NCBI GenBank assembly: GCA_035294305.1
Contig: DATGLD010000021.1
Span: forward strand, 62,001-126,000
Length of the DNA: 64,000 bases
Reading direction: 5' to 3'
DNA from: DASRBN01 sp035294305
Lineage (GTDB): Bacteria; Chloroflexota; Ktedonobacteria; Ktedonobacterales; Ktedonobacteraceae
A program made the position numbers and the translations under genes. This document shows positions 42,752-51,014 of the stretch, in pieces (the first letter of the stretch is position 1; each line of letters opens with the position of its first letter). The notes beneath the pieces were generated by a model, which searched no databases, was not told where the DNA came from, and was given only the letters and a program-made list of their open reading frames with translations.

Positions 42752-43388
42752 TCAGCAGGTCGGATTGCCGTCGCTGCGCTCACAGGTAATCAAATCGCCC
42801 CCAGTATTATTATCAGCTGGTAAGATGTACCAGTACATTTGCGGGGGCGGCCCATCCAAAAACGTAGGACACCCATCGCCGGGCTGTTTACAGGAGGAAG
42901 GGGTTGTCCGATATCCCCAGTGCCAGTTGAGATTCAAAAATCGATTATTCGTCCAATGAAAGAACTCTGGACCGAGGTAGCCCCCCCCCCCAGGTTGCTA
43001 CGTCATACTCCTGGAGGCGGGTCATGCCCCATGCGGGAACAGGATACTGGGTATCATAGACGCAACTCCAGCCTGGACAGGGCCCGGTCCCGTTCCCGCA
43101 ATCAATGTTGAAGGCGACTGAGAACCCTATCCCCTGCCTATCGCTCACCCCAAAGTCGCAGAGGCCTAAGCCACTGTTCAGCGGGTAGCACTCGTTATGA
43201 CCTTCCTCATAGCCTTGATAGTATCTAACATACCGCCAGAAGAGATTGATATCATTCGCACAAAAAGGACCCGCGTCCCCCGATGCCGTTTCAATCCCGA
43301 CATCCATGTAATTCACGTCGTCGGGTAACAGGCGTCCCTCTCCGCTCACCCAGCTGACCCCGTACGCATGCATTAGCGCATGAAACAA
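42752..43388 (-). pseudogene. frameshifted gene (G11 tract), unknown secreted or peptidase-like protein
   Basis: Two minus-strand frames belong together. The first runs from about 43388 through HALMHAYGVSWVSGEGRL, YMDVGIETASGDAGPFC and MTRLQEYDVATWGGG, then hits a stop at 42945. A shift at the 11-base G tract (plus-strand C run 42981-42991) continues as YLGPEFFHWTNNRFLNLNWH to PPPQMYWYILPADNNTGGD and stops at 42752. Ten G would restore one frame. There are many Cys and aromatic residues. No strong start codon is seen, and the frame stays open without an ATG to about 43490, so the 5' end may also be missing. No family is recognised. It may be decayed, phase-variable or a sequencing artefact. 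Confidence 0.6.
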
Positions 43389-43778
43389 TGAGATACGCGC
43401 CTCGTGGAGACACAGCTGATAGATAGAGGAAGCGACTACTGCGCCGCTTCCGCCTTTTCTCGACCAGAAAGGTATGGATGACCTATAACTAATATATCAT
43501 ATAGCTCTACTGCTTGTCAAGTGGCTGTGCTAGAGATGCTAGGATTAGCAGTGTTTTACCGTATCTGGCAACAAATAATGGCCTGACCTCTTCCTTTCCG
43601 TGGTTTGATGAGGTATACTTACCAGGGTGTTTCAGTTTCAGAAGAATGTTTCACTATATACCAAGGTAATGGGAAATGTTGGGGAAGTGGAACCCGAAGC
43701 AATTCTTCACGTGTAATGTACCACCTCTATGGCGTAACCCTTGGATTAAGGCAGATTAACGAAAAGGAGATTCCGTCC
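43389..43778. other. intergenic region upstream of the secreted protein at 43779
   Basis: About 390 bases. The left part (to about 43490) continues the open frame of the broken gene without a start codon. The right part is the leader of the secreted-protein gene, with GGAG at 43766-43769. No RNA gene is seen. Confidence 0.4.
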
Positions 43779-45512
43779 ATGCAAAAGAAGCAGAAGTCCA
43801 TCCTTGCCTCGTTTCTCGTCCTGGTAGCGCTGTTGGTAAGCACAATTAGTCTCAATGTGGCAGGCGCACATGCGCAAAGCCAGAACTCCGCGCCCAATCT
43901 TATGAAGCCAGCTCAGGGGATTAAAAACCTGTCGGCAAAAGTGAAATTTGCCGGCGCGGTTGATATGCAAAAGGTTCCCAAAGCGAGTCCCGGAAATGCG
44001 CAGAACGATCTCCAGGTGCCCTTGCTAACGGGCATCAGTGCAGCGCAGTACGCGAAAGAAAAGTCTATTGCCGCGCATAATACCTCTTCGCCATTCATCC
44101 CAAACGCCTTTCCGGTAGGCTCAGCAGGGGCAAACATCCCGGTTGCGCAGAAGAATTTTGATGGCCTTGCCAATTCAAATTCAATCTGTCCCTATTTCAA
44201 GCATGGTTGCCAGCCACCTGACATGGCCCTGGCCGCCTCATCGCAGTGGATCGTGCAGGGCGTTAATATGTCGTTCGGCGTGTATGATACCCTGGACAAT
44301 CTGCTCTCCGGCTGGCCAAAGAACTTTTCGCAATTCTTTGGCGTCACCGAAAGCTGCGACCCACACGGCCCATTCCTGTACGATCCACGTGCCTTCTATG
44401 ACCCTAACCAGGATCGATTCTGGGTAGCCGTGTTGCAGGTGGAGGGCGCCTTTGGGGTCGGCCAGAACTGCCCATTTGCGAGTAATTTGTGGTTTGCGGT
44501 CAGTAAAACGAATAACCCCAACGGCGTGTGGTATGTCTACTTACTGCCTGGTGGATTTGACGGTACGGTTTCTGACTACACGCAGTTTGGCTTCGATGAC
44601 CATAATGTGTACTTCAATTTCAATCAGTTCAGTCCCGACGGTTCGACCTTTGAGTACGATCAGCTCTGGGTAGGATCCAAAGCGGAATTTGAACATCCCA
44701 ACGGCTCCTTTACAATGTATGGCTATGGCAACCTTATGGCGCCGGATGGTACGCTGGTCGATACAGTGCAGCCGGTGGAGAGCGAAACAAGTCCCCATGC
44801 CACTTCTAAAGATGCTCTGTTTGTTAGTTCGTTCAATATCAACTCTGGTGGCGGCAACTGCGTCAATGGCTGTAGTGGCGTCATCCTCTGGGATTTCGAG
44901 AATCCCTTCTCGTTTGGGGGAAAAGTGTTTGAGGTTGTGGTGCCAACAATCACTTATGCGCTGGCGCCCAATGCAGACCAACCAGGTTGTACCCAATGTA
45001 TCGAAACGCTCGATACGCGCATCAGTGCCACTCCGGTCTATCACGAGGGGCTTCTCACCTTCGCGCTTGAGACGGCGGCGCAGAATAAGTCACAGGTAGT
45101 GCCTGCCATATTCTGGGCGCAAATCCAGCCGCAGTTTGTGAAAGGTCACGTGCAGAGCGCAAGCATCTACCAGGGCGGTATCGTGGGATTCGAGGGCGAC
45201 CAGGCGGCTTCCTTCGGCGCTTTGATGCCTGATTACAATGGCGGCCTGCTAATGGTCTACGATACGATGAGTAGCGGCATCAATCCCAGCATCCTCTATA
45301 CAGGGCGCAAAGTAACGGATGCGCTCAATACGTTCGAAGGTCCAGGACATTATCTCCAGGTGGGAGTAGCTCCTACGAAGGATTCGCGTTGGGGCGATTA
45401 CGAGGCCACATCCTATGATGGTCCAGCTTACGACCATATCTGGTTTGCCTCGCAGTACTCCAATAAGAAAGGCGATTGGACAACTCGCATCGGAGAAGAA
45501 CTGCTCGGCTAG
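43779..45512 (+). CDS. large secreted protein, unknown function
   Basis: A 577-residue protein. The Sec signal peptide is clear: KKQK, then ILASFLVLVALLVSTISL, and a cleavage site near AGAHAQ. The mature part has many aromatic and Gly/Asn residues and text such as CPYFKHGCQPPDMALAASSQWIVQGVN, YDPRAFYDPNQDRFWVAVLQV, TDALNTFEGPGHYLQVGVAPTKDSRWGDYEAT. This suggests a beta-propeller-like fold. DYEAT and WFASQY near the end recur in extracellular bacterial proteins. Six or more Cys may form disulfides. The ATG at 43779 has GGAG nine bases upstream; a longer frame from 43605 is unlikely. It is convergent with the selenoprotein gene. Confidence 0.75.
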   Translation: MQKKQKSILASFLVLVALLVSTISLNVAGAHAQSQNSAPNLMKPAQGIKNLSAKVKFAGAVDMQKVPKASPGNAQNDLQVPLLTGISAAQYAKEKSIAAHNTSSPFIPNAFPVGSAGANIPVAQKNFDGLANSNSICPYFKHGCQPPDMALAASSQWIVQGVNMSFGVYDTLDNLLSGWPKNFSQFFGVTESCDPHGPFLYDPRAFYDPNQDRFWVAVLQVEGAFGVGQNCPFASNLWFAVSKTNNPNGVWYVYLLPGGFDGTVSDYTQFGFDDHNVYFNFNQFSPDGSTFEYDQLWVGSKAEFEHPNGSFTMYGYGNLMAPDGTLVDTVQPVESETSPHATSKDALFVSSFNINSGGGNCVNGCSGVILWDFENPFSFGGKVFEVVVPTITYALAPNADQPGCTQCIETLDTRISATPVYHEGLLTFALETAAQNKSQVVPAIFWAQIQPQFVKGHVQSASIYQGGIVGFEGDQAASFGALMPDYNGGLLMVYDTMSSGINPSILYTGRKVTDALNTFEGPGHYLQVGVAPTKDSRWGDYEATSYDGPAYDHIWFASQYSNKKGDWTTRIGEELLG

Positions 45513-45547
45513 CGCGATGAATGAGTTGGGCGGTGAGAGGTCACTGT

Positions 45548-46978
45548 TCAGCTAATCGGATCCAACTGATCCTTGCGTGGTTCTGCTCAGCAGAACCACG
45601 TTTCTGTAAGGTGTGGCAGCACCTTCTTCGCCCCGTATCCTTGTATGTCGCATGAGATGCACATATCCTGCCCATTTGCTGCCAGCGCCATTGATTTGAT
45701 GTGAAAGAATGTCTCGATGGGGTCGGCTTGAGCGGCCTGGACCTCTTCAACCAGCGCGGCAACCTGGCGTTGGAGAGCGTCCATGCGGGGGTCGGGATGC
45801 CGCCAGCTATAGGTGTAAGCAGCGGGATCAAGTTTTCCTAACCAGGGTTCATCCGCGATTGTATGAAGCAGGGAGGACCCTGGTGGTATCAGCAGGCGTA
45901 TCGAGAAATGCACGGGGTCAACGTGCTCGACCAAATGTCGTTCCTCAACGAAGTTCAAAAGCGCAATATAGCTATCGAGCGTTTCCCAGGGAGAGAATGG
46001 CAGCAGCGATGGGCGTAGCGGAATACCTACCTCGTCCATCAGCTCGAAGGCAGCGGCGACATCCGAGGCAGTATGGCCCTTATCGAGATGATGCAGCACA
46101 GTATCGTTGATGGATTCGACCGCTGAGATGATGAAGGCGCAGCCAAGTTCGCGCAACTCAGGCAACAGGTTGCGATGCTTCAGCAGGTGTTCAATCTTGA
46201 TTGTCGCATCGAAAGTCACTTCAGGAAATTCCGCGTGCAAGGCGCGGGCGATGCGCAGCGCGTGTGTCGGTCCATTGAAGAAATCCGGGTCGCCAAAGGT
46301 AATGTGGCGCGCGCCTGACGCGATCTGGGAGCGAATATCCGCCATCACGACTGGAAGCGGTATGGCGAAGAAACGGCCCTTGTATACGGGCGAAATGGGA
46401 CAGTGCAGGCAGGTGTGTTTGCAGCCGCGTGTTGTTTCGGTATAGCCTGCCAGTACAGTATTGCCGTGCAATTCAAGATGGGCATAATGATCGAGCGATG
46501 GGAGTTGATGGCGCTCCGGCACCATGTAAGAAGTCCGTTCTATCCAGGGATTGCTCACCTGCTGGCGCGTACTCACGCCTGCTATCGCGCCGCTTCGCCC
46601 TTGTTCCAGTGTCGCAATAAGCTCTAAAAGTGGTGTCTCGTATTCTCCTCCGATAGCGGAATCGATGGTTCCTTCTAGCAGGTAATCGGCATTGAGCGAG
46701 GCGTAGAGGCCGTAGAAGCAGATATGGGCAGCAGGATTGAGCGAGCGCACGCGCCGCGCTATTTGTTCTCCCAGTCTCAGCGCGGTATGCATAGGTACGG
46801 AAATACCAACAAAGCGCGCTTTGAGGATAGCTTCACCGGTCAATGCTTCCACAGCCGTATCTACCGGCAGCGGAGCGTATCCTGCCGCGTGTAACCTCGC
46901 TTGCAGAGAGGCAAGATGAAATGGCTGGTGGCCGAGTTCGTAGCACGAGATGAGCAAGATGTCGCCAGTGTCCCTCAT
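45548..46978 (-). CDS. CUAEP-tail radical SAM selenoprotein with B12-binding-type N-terminus
   Basis: A 476-residue protein if TGA (45589-45587) is read as selenocysteine, residue 464. Residues 1-135 look like a cobalamin-binding domain (ILLISCYELGHQPFHLASLQ, GISVPMHT, SAIGGEYETPLLEL). The radical SAM cluster is CKHTCLHC (CxxxCxxC), with GDPDFFNGP and SAVESINDTVLHHLDKGH following. Near the end is a Cys pair, DMCISCD. The frame reads TETWFC, TGA, AEP, then nine codons and a real TGA at 45548. The motif Cys-Sec-Ala-Glu-Pro is the tail that names the CUAEP/CCAEP radical SAM family, as I recall it. Conventional annotation would stop at 45587. It starts in an ATGA overlap with yggX. The substrate is unknown. 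Confidence 0.85.
45558..45600 (-). promoter_or_regulatory. SECIS-like hairpin and TGA-centred palindrome
   Basis: Minus strand: 19 nt after the TGA begins the loop AGTTG of a hairpin with arms GGATC (45572-45568) and GATCC (45562-45558). A G in the first two loop positions and a UGA-to-loop distance of 16-37 nt are the usual bacterial SECIS criteria. Separately, 45576-45600 is a perfect 12-bp-arm palindrome with the G of the TGA at its centre. The two structures share bases and would compete. Confidence 0.6.
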
Positions 46979-47313
46979 TTCTTGCGAGGTGCCCCGGCTC
47001 CGCCTTTCCGGCTTTGCCCACCTGGTGTACCTCTAGCGGCGCCGGCATTTTCGGGTACCCACCCTTCGGGCATTTTGGCATTAGGGCCGAAGAAAAACTC
47101 TTCCATCTGTTCGCGCAGGATTTTGCGCGCTTCGGGATCGGCCAGGTTCAGCCCATAGTGGTTGATGATCAGCGTACTCTGAGCGGGCCACATATCGTAG
47201 GCCTGCTGCGAAATATGCTCGTAGATGCGCTGTCCCAGCGGACCTGGAAAAGGGGGCTTCTCCAGCCCAGGAAGTTCGCGCCCTAATTTGACACAATAAA
47301 CCATACGTGGCAT
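46975..47313 (-). CDS. yggX: YggX-like Fe(2+)-trafficking / oxidative damage protection protein
   Basis: A 112-residue protein. It matches YggX: MPRMVYCVKLGRELPGL with the conserved Cys7, PFPGPLGQRIYEHISQQAYDMW, HYGLNLADPEARKILREQMEEFFFG. The family is normally about 90 residues. This one has an extra Gly/Pro/Lys-rich tail of about 30. YggX protects iron-sulfur clusters in enterobacteria. It lies upstream of the radical SAM selenoprotein gene and overlaps it by four bases (ATGA), which suggests it helps supply or protect that enzyme's cluster. GGGAG lies nine bases before the ATG. It is divergent from the formyltransferase. Confidence 0.92.
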   Translation of the reverse strand: MPRMVYCVKLGRELPGLEKPPFPGPLGQRIYEHISQQAYDMWPAQSTLIINHYGLNLADPEARKILREQMEEFFFGPNAKMPEGWVPENAGAARGTPGGQSRKGGAGAPRKK

Positions 47314-47377
47314 GATAATAACTCCCTGATCATGAAAGGATATATCCTGATACAGATACTACAAGATCATATGTGCT

Positions 47378-48307
47378 ATGTCAAATGCAATGGCAACAGA
47401 TCATCCCAGAGTTTTGTTTTTTGGCATGACAGGCAATTTTTCTGCTCCTCCATTGTTCGCTCTGCTGGAACATGGTATTGAGGTAAGCGCTGTCATCATT
47501 CCAGCCCTGCGTTCCGGCCCTGGTCAACCGCCAATCCAGCACCGCGAGCAGAAAAATAAAGCACGCTCGATGCTGCCCATGCTGCATTCTTTAGTCCCTG
47601 CTTCCATCCTGGAAATAGCATTTGAGCGGCGGATCCCGGTATGGGAAGTATCGCGCCTGGCGCACCCGGAGGCGGTTGCTTTATTGAAAGATTACCAGCC
47701 TGACGCAATCTGTGTAGCCTGTTTCTCACAGCGTATTTCTGAGCCAATCTTACGGATTCCACGTTTTGGCTGTCTCAATGTTCATCCATCCTTGTTACCG
47801 GCCAACCGCGGCCCCGAACCGCTCTTCTGGACGTTTCGCGAGGGTGACAGGCAAACGGGCGTGACCATCCATTTGATAGACGAGGGTATGGATACAGGCC
47901 CGGTACTGGCTCAGGAAGTGCTAGAAGTTCCCGATGGCATCAGTTACGCACAACTTGAGATGCAGTGCGCAAGACTTGGAGGAGCGCTGCTCGCTCGCAG
48001 CATCTGGGAGCTGTATAGGGGCACAGCGAGGTCTGTAGCGCAGGATGAAGCAAAGAGTAGTTCTCATCCATATCCCACTGCTGGCGACTTTTTTGTGCCC
48101 GTTGTGGAATGGGATGCGCGCCATGTCTATAATTTTATTCGTGGTCTGGAGGCATGGGGCGAACCGATTACCTTACAAATTGCGGATAGATCGATGCAGG
48201 TAAAGACGGCAATTTCCTATAGCGATGAGACGAAACTATATTCTCAAGAGGGGGAAGAGTTATGGGTGCCATGTCGTGTTGGCGCAGTCAGAATAAGGAG
48301 GAGTTAA
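47378..48307 (+). CDS. formyltransferase-family protein (Fmt/ArnA-like)
   Basis: A 309-residue protein. The formyltransferase core is complete: VLFFGMTGNFSAPPLFALLEHGIEV, then CFSQRISEPILRIPRFGCLNVHPSLLPANRGPEPLFW (Asn and His of the active site), and TGVTIHLIDEGMDTGPVLAQE (catalytic Asp). A short C-terminal domain follows (YNFIRGLEAWGEPITLQI). Fmt itself is usually longer in the C-terminal domain and lies next to def, so a different amine substrate is possible. It is divergent from yggX across 64 bases and may be part of the selenoprotein system. The start has no good ribosome site; ATG 47390 is an alternative. Confidence 0.85.
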   Translation: MSNAMATDHPRVLFFGMTGNFSAPPLFALLEHGIEVSAVIIPALRSGPGQPPIQHREQKNKARSMLPMLHSLVPASILEIAFERRIPVWEVSRLAHPEAVALLKDYQPDAICVACFSQRISEPILRIPRFGCLNVHPSLLPANRGPEPLFWTFREGDRQTGVTIHLIDEGMDTGPVLAQEVLEVPDGISYAQLEMQCARLGGALLARSIWELYRGTARSVAQDEAKSSSHPYPTAGDFFVPVVEWDARHVYNFIRGLEAWGEPITLQIADRSMQVKTAISYSDETKLYSQEGEELWVPCRVGAVRIRRS

Positions 48308-48341
48308 CCCCCGTGAGGCGTACTCTCACCCTCTTCAGCTT

Positions 48342-48761
48342 TTAATCACCCAATAACTCTTCTATTGTGTGCAGAAATTCGTCCAGCTCCAGTGGCTTGT
48401 TCATGCCAACGATATGACGCTTATCGATTTCTGCTTTAGGAAGTCGCGCGCTAATGAGAATCGCCGGAACGGTTTCCAGGCCCATGATAGCATGGAGTTT
48501 GTCGTAAAGCTCAATGCCGTTCATTCTGGGCAGTTGATAATCCAGAATGAACAGGCTTGGTTTGATATCCATTACCGTTTTCAACGCTTGAAAGCCGTCG
48601 GTCACGAGTAGTGCCTGGTGGTGAGTCTCCTGTGAAATAGCCTGGGCTAAGAAGGAACCAATACCCACATCATCCTCGACTACTAGAATCGTTTTGATGG
48701 AAGCGCTTTTGCCAGTTGGTATATTTTCTTGCCTGGCTGACTCGGCAGAGTCGGGAAGCAT
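48342..48761 (-). CDS. REC-only response regulator
   Basis: A 139-residue CheY-like protein. ILVVEDDVGIG holds the acidic pocket, D74 in LFILDYQLPRMNG is the phospho-acceptor, ILISARL is the switch, and the Lys is in MNKPLEL. About 22 residues precede the domain. There is no output domain and no kinase nearby, so it is an orphan. The ATG at 48761 has GGAG seven bases upstream. It is convergent with the formyltransferase. Confidence 0.88.
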   Translation of the reverse strand: MLPDSAESARQENIPTGKSASIKTILVVEDDVGIGSFLAQAISQETHHQALLVTDGFQALKTVMDIKPSLFILDYQLPRMNGIELYDKLHAIMGLETVPAILISARLPKAEIDKRHIVGMNKPLELDEFLHTIEELLGD

Positions 48762-48789
48762 GCGCCAACTCCAGTACTAGTAAGAATTT

Positions 48790-48818
48790 CGCGAACGCAA
48801 GTTTTCTTGCAGTTCGCG
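48790..48818 (-). repeat. inverted repeat in the leader of the REC gene
   Basis: Arms CGCGAACGCAAG (48790-48801) and its near complement (48806-48818), with one bulged base and a TTTT loop. It lies about 30 bases upstream of the ATG at 48761, so it may be an operator or a leader hairpin. Confidence 0.45.
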
Positions 48819-48990
48819 TTAGCTACAACAGACATTATTCATAGATAGAAGTGAGAAACAGCTTTGACATTGATCGTGAGTGCGGTTATGCATTATATGT
48901 TATGGGCGCGATGGATGAACTTTGTGTGAGCGATATATAATGCGTAACCTCATCTTGGAATTCGGCCATGACCGAAGTACATCTGCCGTG

Positions 48991-49000
48991 ATTATAACAT
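48991..49000 (-). promoter_or_regulatory. extended -10 promoter upstream of the REC gene
   Basis: The minus strand reads ATGTTATAAT, a TGnTATAAT element with no clear -35. It would give the REC transcript a leader of about 220 bases. The 48762-49048 gap holds no convincing gene. Confidence 0.4.
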
Positions 49001-49048
49001 TTCAAACACGTTTTGGGAAGATACATAGTTTCATTATGTGAAAATTGT

Positions 49049-49525
49049 TTAAAGGTGTGATCCGGTTCCAATTCCGCGGACTAGAAGAACTGCACATGGA
49101 GCATGATCGAGCACAAAACGCGCTACGTGGCCAACGGACTTTGGCCCCAGCGGTGGACCCGGATTTTTAGGTGAGCGAGGGCAGAGGACGAGGAGGTCGG
49201 CCGACCAGTCCGCGGCACACTGAACGATTTCGCGCTCGGGGCGCCCTTCGCGTTGCAATCGCTCGCCGCCCGGCAAGTAGCGAGTTCCCTCCTCAAGTAT
49301 ATCCTGGGCGGAGGCTATTTCTGCCTGTCGCATCTGTTCGCGCCTGGGGGCAGGAGGATGGGGCGGGCGCAAAAAGCGTTCTCGTTGGCGCTCCATTTCT
49401 CCCTGTGGGCCACTATCGATCACGTATAGTAGCCCGATAGTACGAGCCTCTGATTGCAGCAACGTGGAGACTGCTTTGCTGATCTCTTCAATATTCGTTC
49501 CATCCAGGCAGCAGAGTACGCGCAT
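49049..49525 (-). CDS. universal-stress-protein-like (UspA) protein
   Basis: A 158-residue protein. The start MRVLCCLDGTN corresponds to the UspA first strand. A mid linker is rich in Arg/Pro. The end holds ADLLVLCPRSPKNPGPPLGPKSVGHVARFVLDHAPCAVLLVR, matching the UspA ending GSVSxxVxxxAxCPVLVVR. The Walker-like G-2x-G-9x-G(S/T) is only partly kept. GGAGG lies six bases before the ATG and 11 bases after the stop of the permease, so they form an operon, a common pairing of Usp with ion transporters. Confidence 0.82.
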   Translation of the reverse strand: MRVLCCLDGTNIEEISKAVSTLLQSEARTIGLLYVIDSGPQGEMERQRERFLRPPHPPAPRREQMRQAEIASAQDILEEGTRYLPGGERLQREGRPEREIVQCAADWSADLLVLCPRSPKNPGPPLGPKSVGHVARFVLDHAPCAVLLVRGIGTGSHL

Positions 49526-49536
49526 TGATTCCCTCC

Positions 49537-50847
49537 TCAAAGAAGCAATAGCCAGATAGTAATGGCCCCGGCCAGTAACATGAGCGGTGTTACCATGATA
49601 CCAACTTTAAAGTAATCCAGTCCCGATACATCCAGGTTGCGACGACGAAGAATTAACAGCCAGAGGATAGTCGCAAGCGAGCCGACCGTCGTCAGGTTCG
49701 GACCCAGGTCGCAGCCAAACATGGTTGCGGCGATAAAGCCGAGCCGGGCGGCGGCTGTGATATGTCCCGTAGCTCCAAGTGCCGATCTCATCACAATAGC
49801 CATGGGGATATTATTAATCAAATTGGTGCCGATTGCCGATCCGGCGGTACCAACGGCGACTGCTCCCAGGCTGGTGCCTGCTGAGAGGTGAATCAGCAAC
49901 TGACCAAATTGTGCTGTCAGGTGAGTATTCTCTACCGCTTTCACGACGATAAACATGCCTCCAATAAACCCGAAGATAGACCACGAGATTTGCTTGCCCA
50001 GGTCCTTAAAAGTCAACTGTTTCCACAAGAGGGCACCTGTGAGCAGGAGAAATGCTCCTCCTAGCGCAACCAGCGAGAGCGGCACCTGCAAGGCCGAAGC
50101 GATGATATAGGCGAGCGCGACGAGCAGCAGAATGGTACAGGTGTAGCGAAAATAGCCCTGGTGCCGTATTGATTCTGCTGCCGATGGTAGGCGTTTGGCG
50201 TCGAAACTACCCTGTACCTGTCTTCGGTAGAGCCAGAAGAAGAATGCGATATTAATACTGATGACCACCAGGCTAGGTAAAAACAGGAGGCGCAGAAATG
50301 TCCACAGGTCGAGCTGGAATGACGAAAGAATGATGATGTTGATAGGATTGCTGACTGGCAGCAAGAACGATGCGGTATCGGCAATGAAGGTACACGCGAA
50401 AAGGAAAGGCAAAACAGGGAGCCGCAGCCTCGTTACCAGTGTGTAGACGATGGGGGTCAGAATCAAGGCTGTGGCATCGTTGGAAAGTACCATCGATATC
50501 AAGCATCCCAGCAGGAATGTGTTCAACAGGAGTCGCCTGGAACTACCACCTGCCAGTCTTGCAGCCTGAGCCGCTAGCCAATCGAAGAGGCCGGCAGCTT
50601 CGGCCAGAGCGGAGATGGACATCATACCGAGAAAAAAGAAAAATGTATTCCAATCGCTTGCCAGCGTCGTGAGCGCATCCAGGGGAGCAACGAGGCCGAG
50701 GATGAGGAGCAGCGCGGCTCCCGCCAGAGCAATCATGGCTTCATTCAACTTGAATGGGCGTACCATGATGCCGGCTAGCGTCAAGAGAGCTATCAGCGAG
50801 ATAAGTATGGTTGTAGTGAGCGCGGGTACATGAAAGAACTGCAACAT
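49537..50847 (-). CDS. ArsB/SLC13-type anion permease
   Basis: A protein of about 436 residues with 11-12 hydrophobic segments. Key text: DWNTFFFFLGMMSISALAEAAGLFDWLA, MVLSNDATALILTPIVYTL, LLPVSNPINIIILS, GAFLLLTGALLW, NLINNIPMAIVM, and GCDLGPNLTTVGSLATILWL. These are features of the ion transporter superfamily (ArsB, NhaD, SLC13). The substrate could be arsenite, citrate or Na/H. No ars genes are near. ATG 50847 is preferred; a GTG at 50865 is in frame; neither has a strong site. It is co-transcribed with the usp gene and divergent from smc. Confidence 0.88.
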   Translation of the reverse strand: MLQFFHVPALTTTILISLIALLTLAGIMVRPFKLNEAMIALAGAALLLILGLVAPLDALTTLASDWNTFFFFLGMMSISALAEAAGLFDWLAAQAARLAGGSSRRLLLNTFLLGCLISMVLSNDATALILTPIVYTLVTRLRLPVLPFLFACTFIADTASFLLPVSNPINIIILSSFQLDLWTFLRLLFLPSLVVISINIAFFFWLYRRQVQGSFDAKRLPSAAESIRHQGYFRYTCTILLLVALAYIIASALQVPLSLVALGGAFLLLTGALLWKQLTFKDLGKQISWSIFGFIGGMFIVVKAVENTHLTAQFGQLLIHLSAGTSLGAVAVGTAGSAIGTNLINNIPMAIVMRSALGATGHITAAARLGFIAATMFGCDLGPNLTTVGSLATILWLLILRRRNLDVSGLDYFKVGIMVTPLMLLAGAITIWLLLL

Positions 50848-51014
50848 AGCAATATCATAGCCCACTTTAAAACGAAATGGTAGACGTTTAAGCTATTCAT
50901 TACACGAAATTACGGTTGAGAAAGAGACATCCGGTAACTCTCTCGACGCCCAGGCTTTCCTGTGGTATCATCGTTGCAATTATTCAACGCTTCGGTGGAA
51001 GGATCGGTTGTCCA

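Noticed and set aside
48886..49071. Minus-strand frame of 61 codons between the usp and REC genes
   Set aside because: It starts with a non-ATG codon inside the usp gene and covers the likely REC promoter. No family features.
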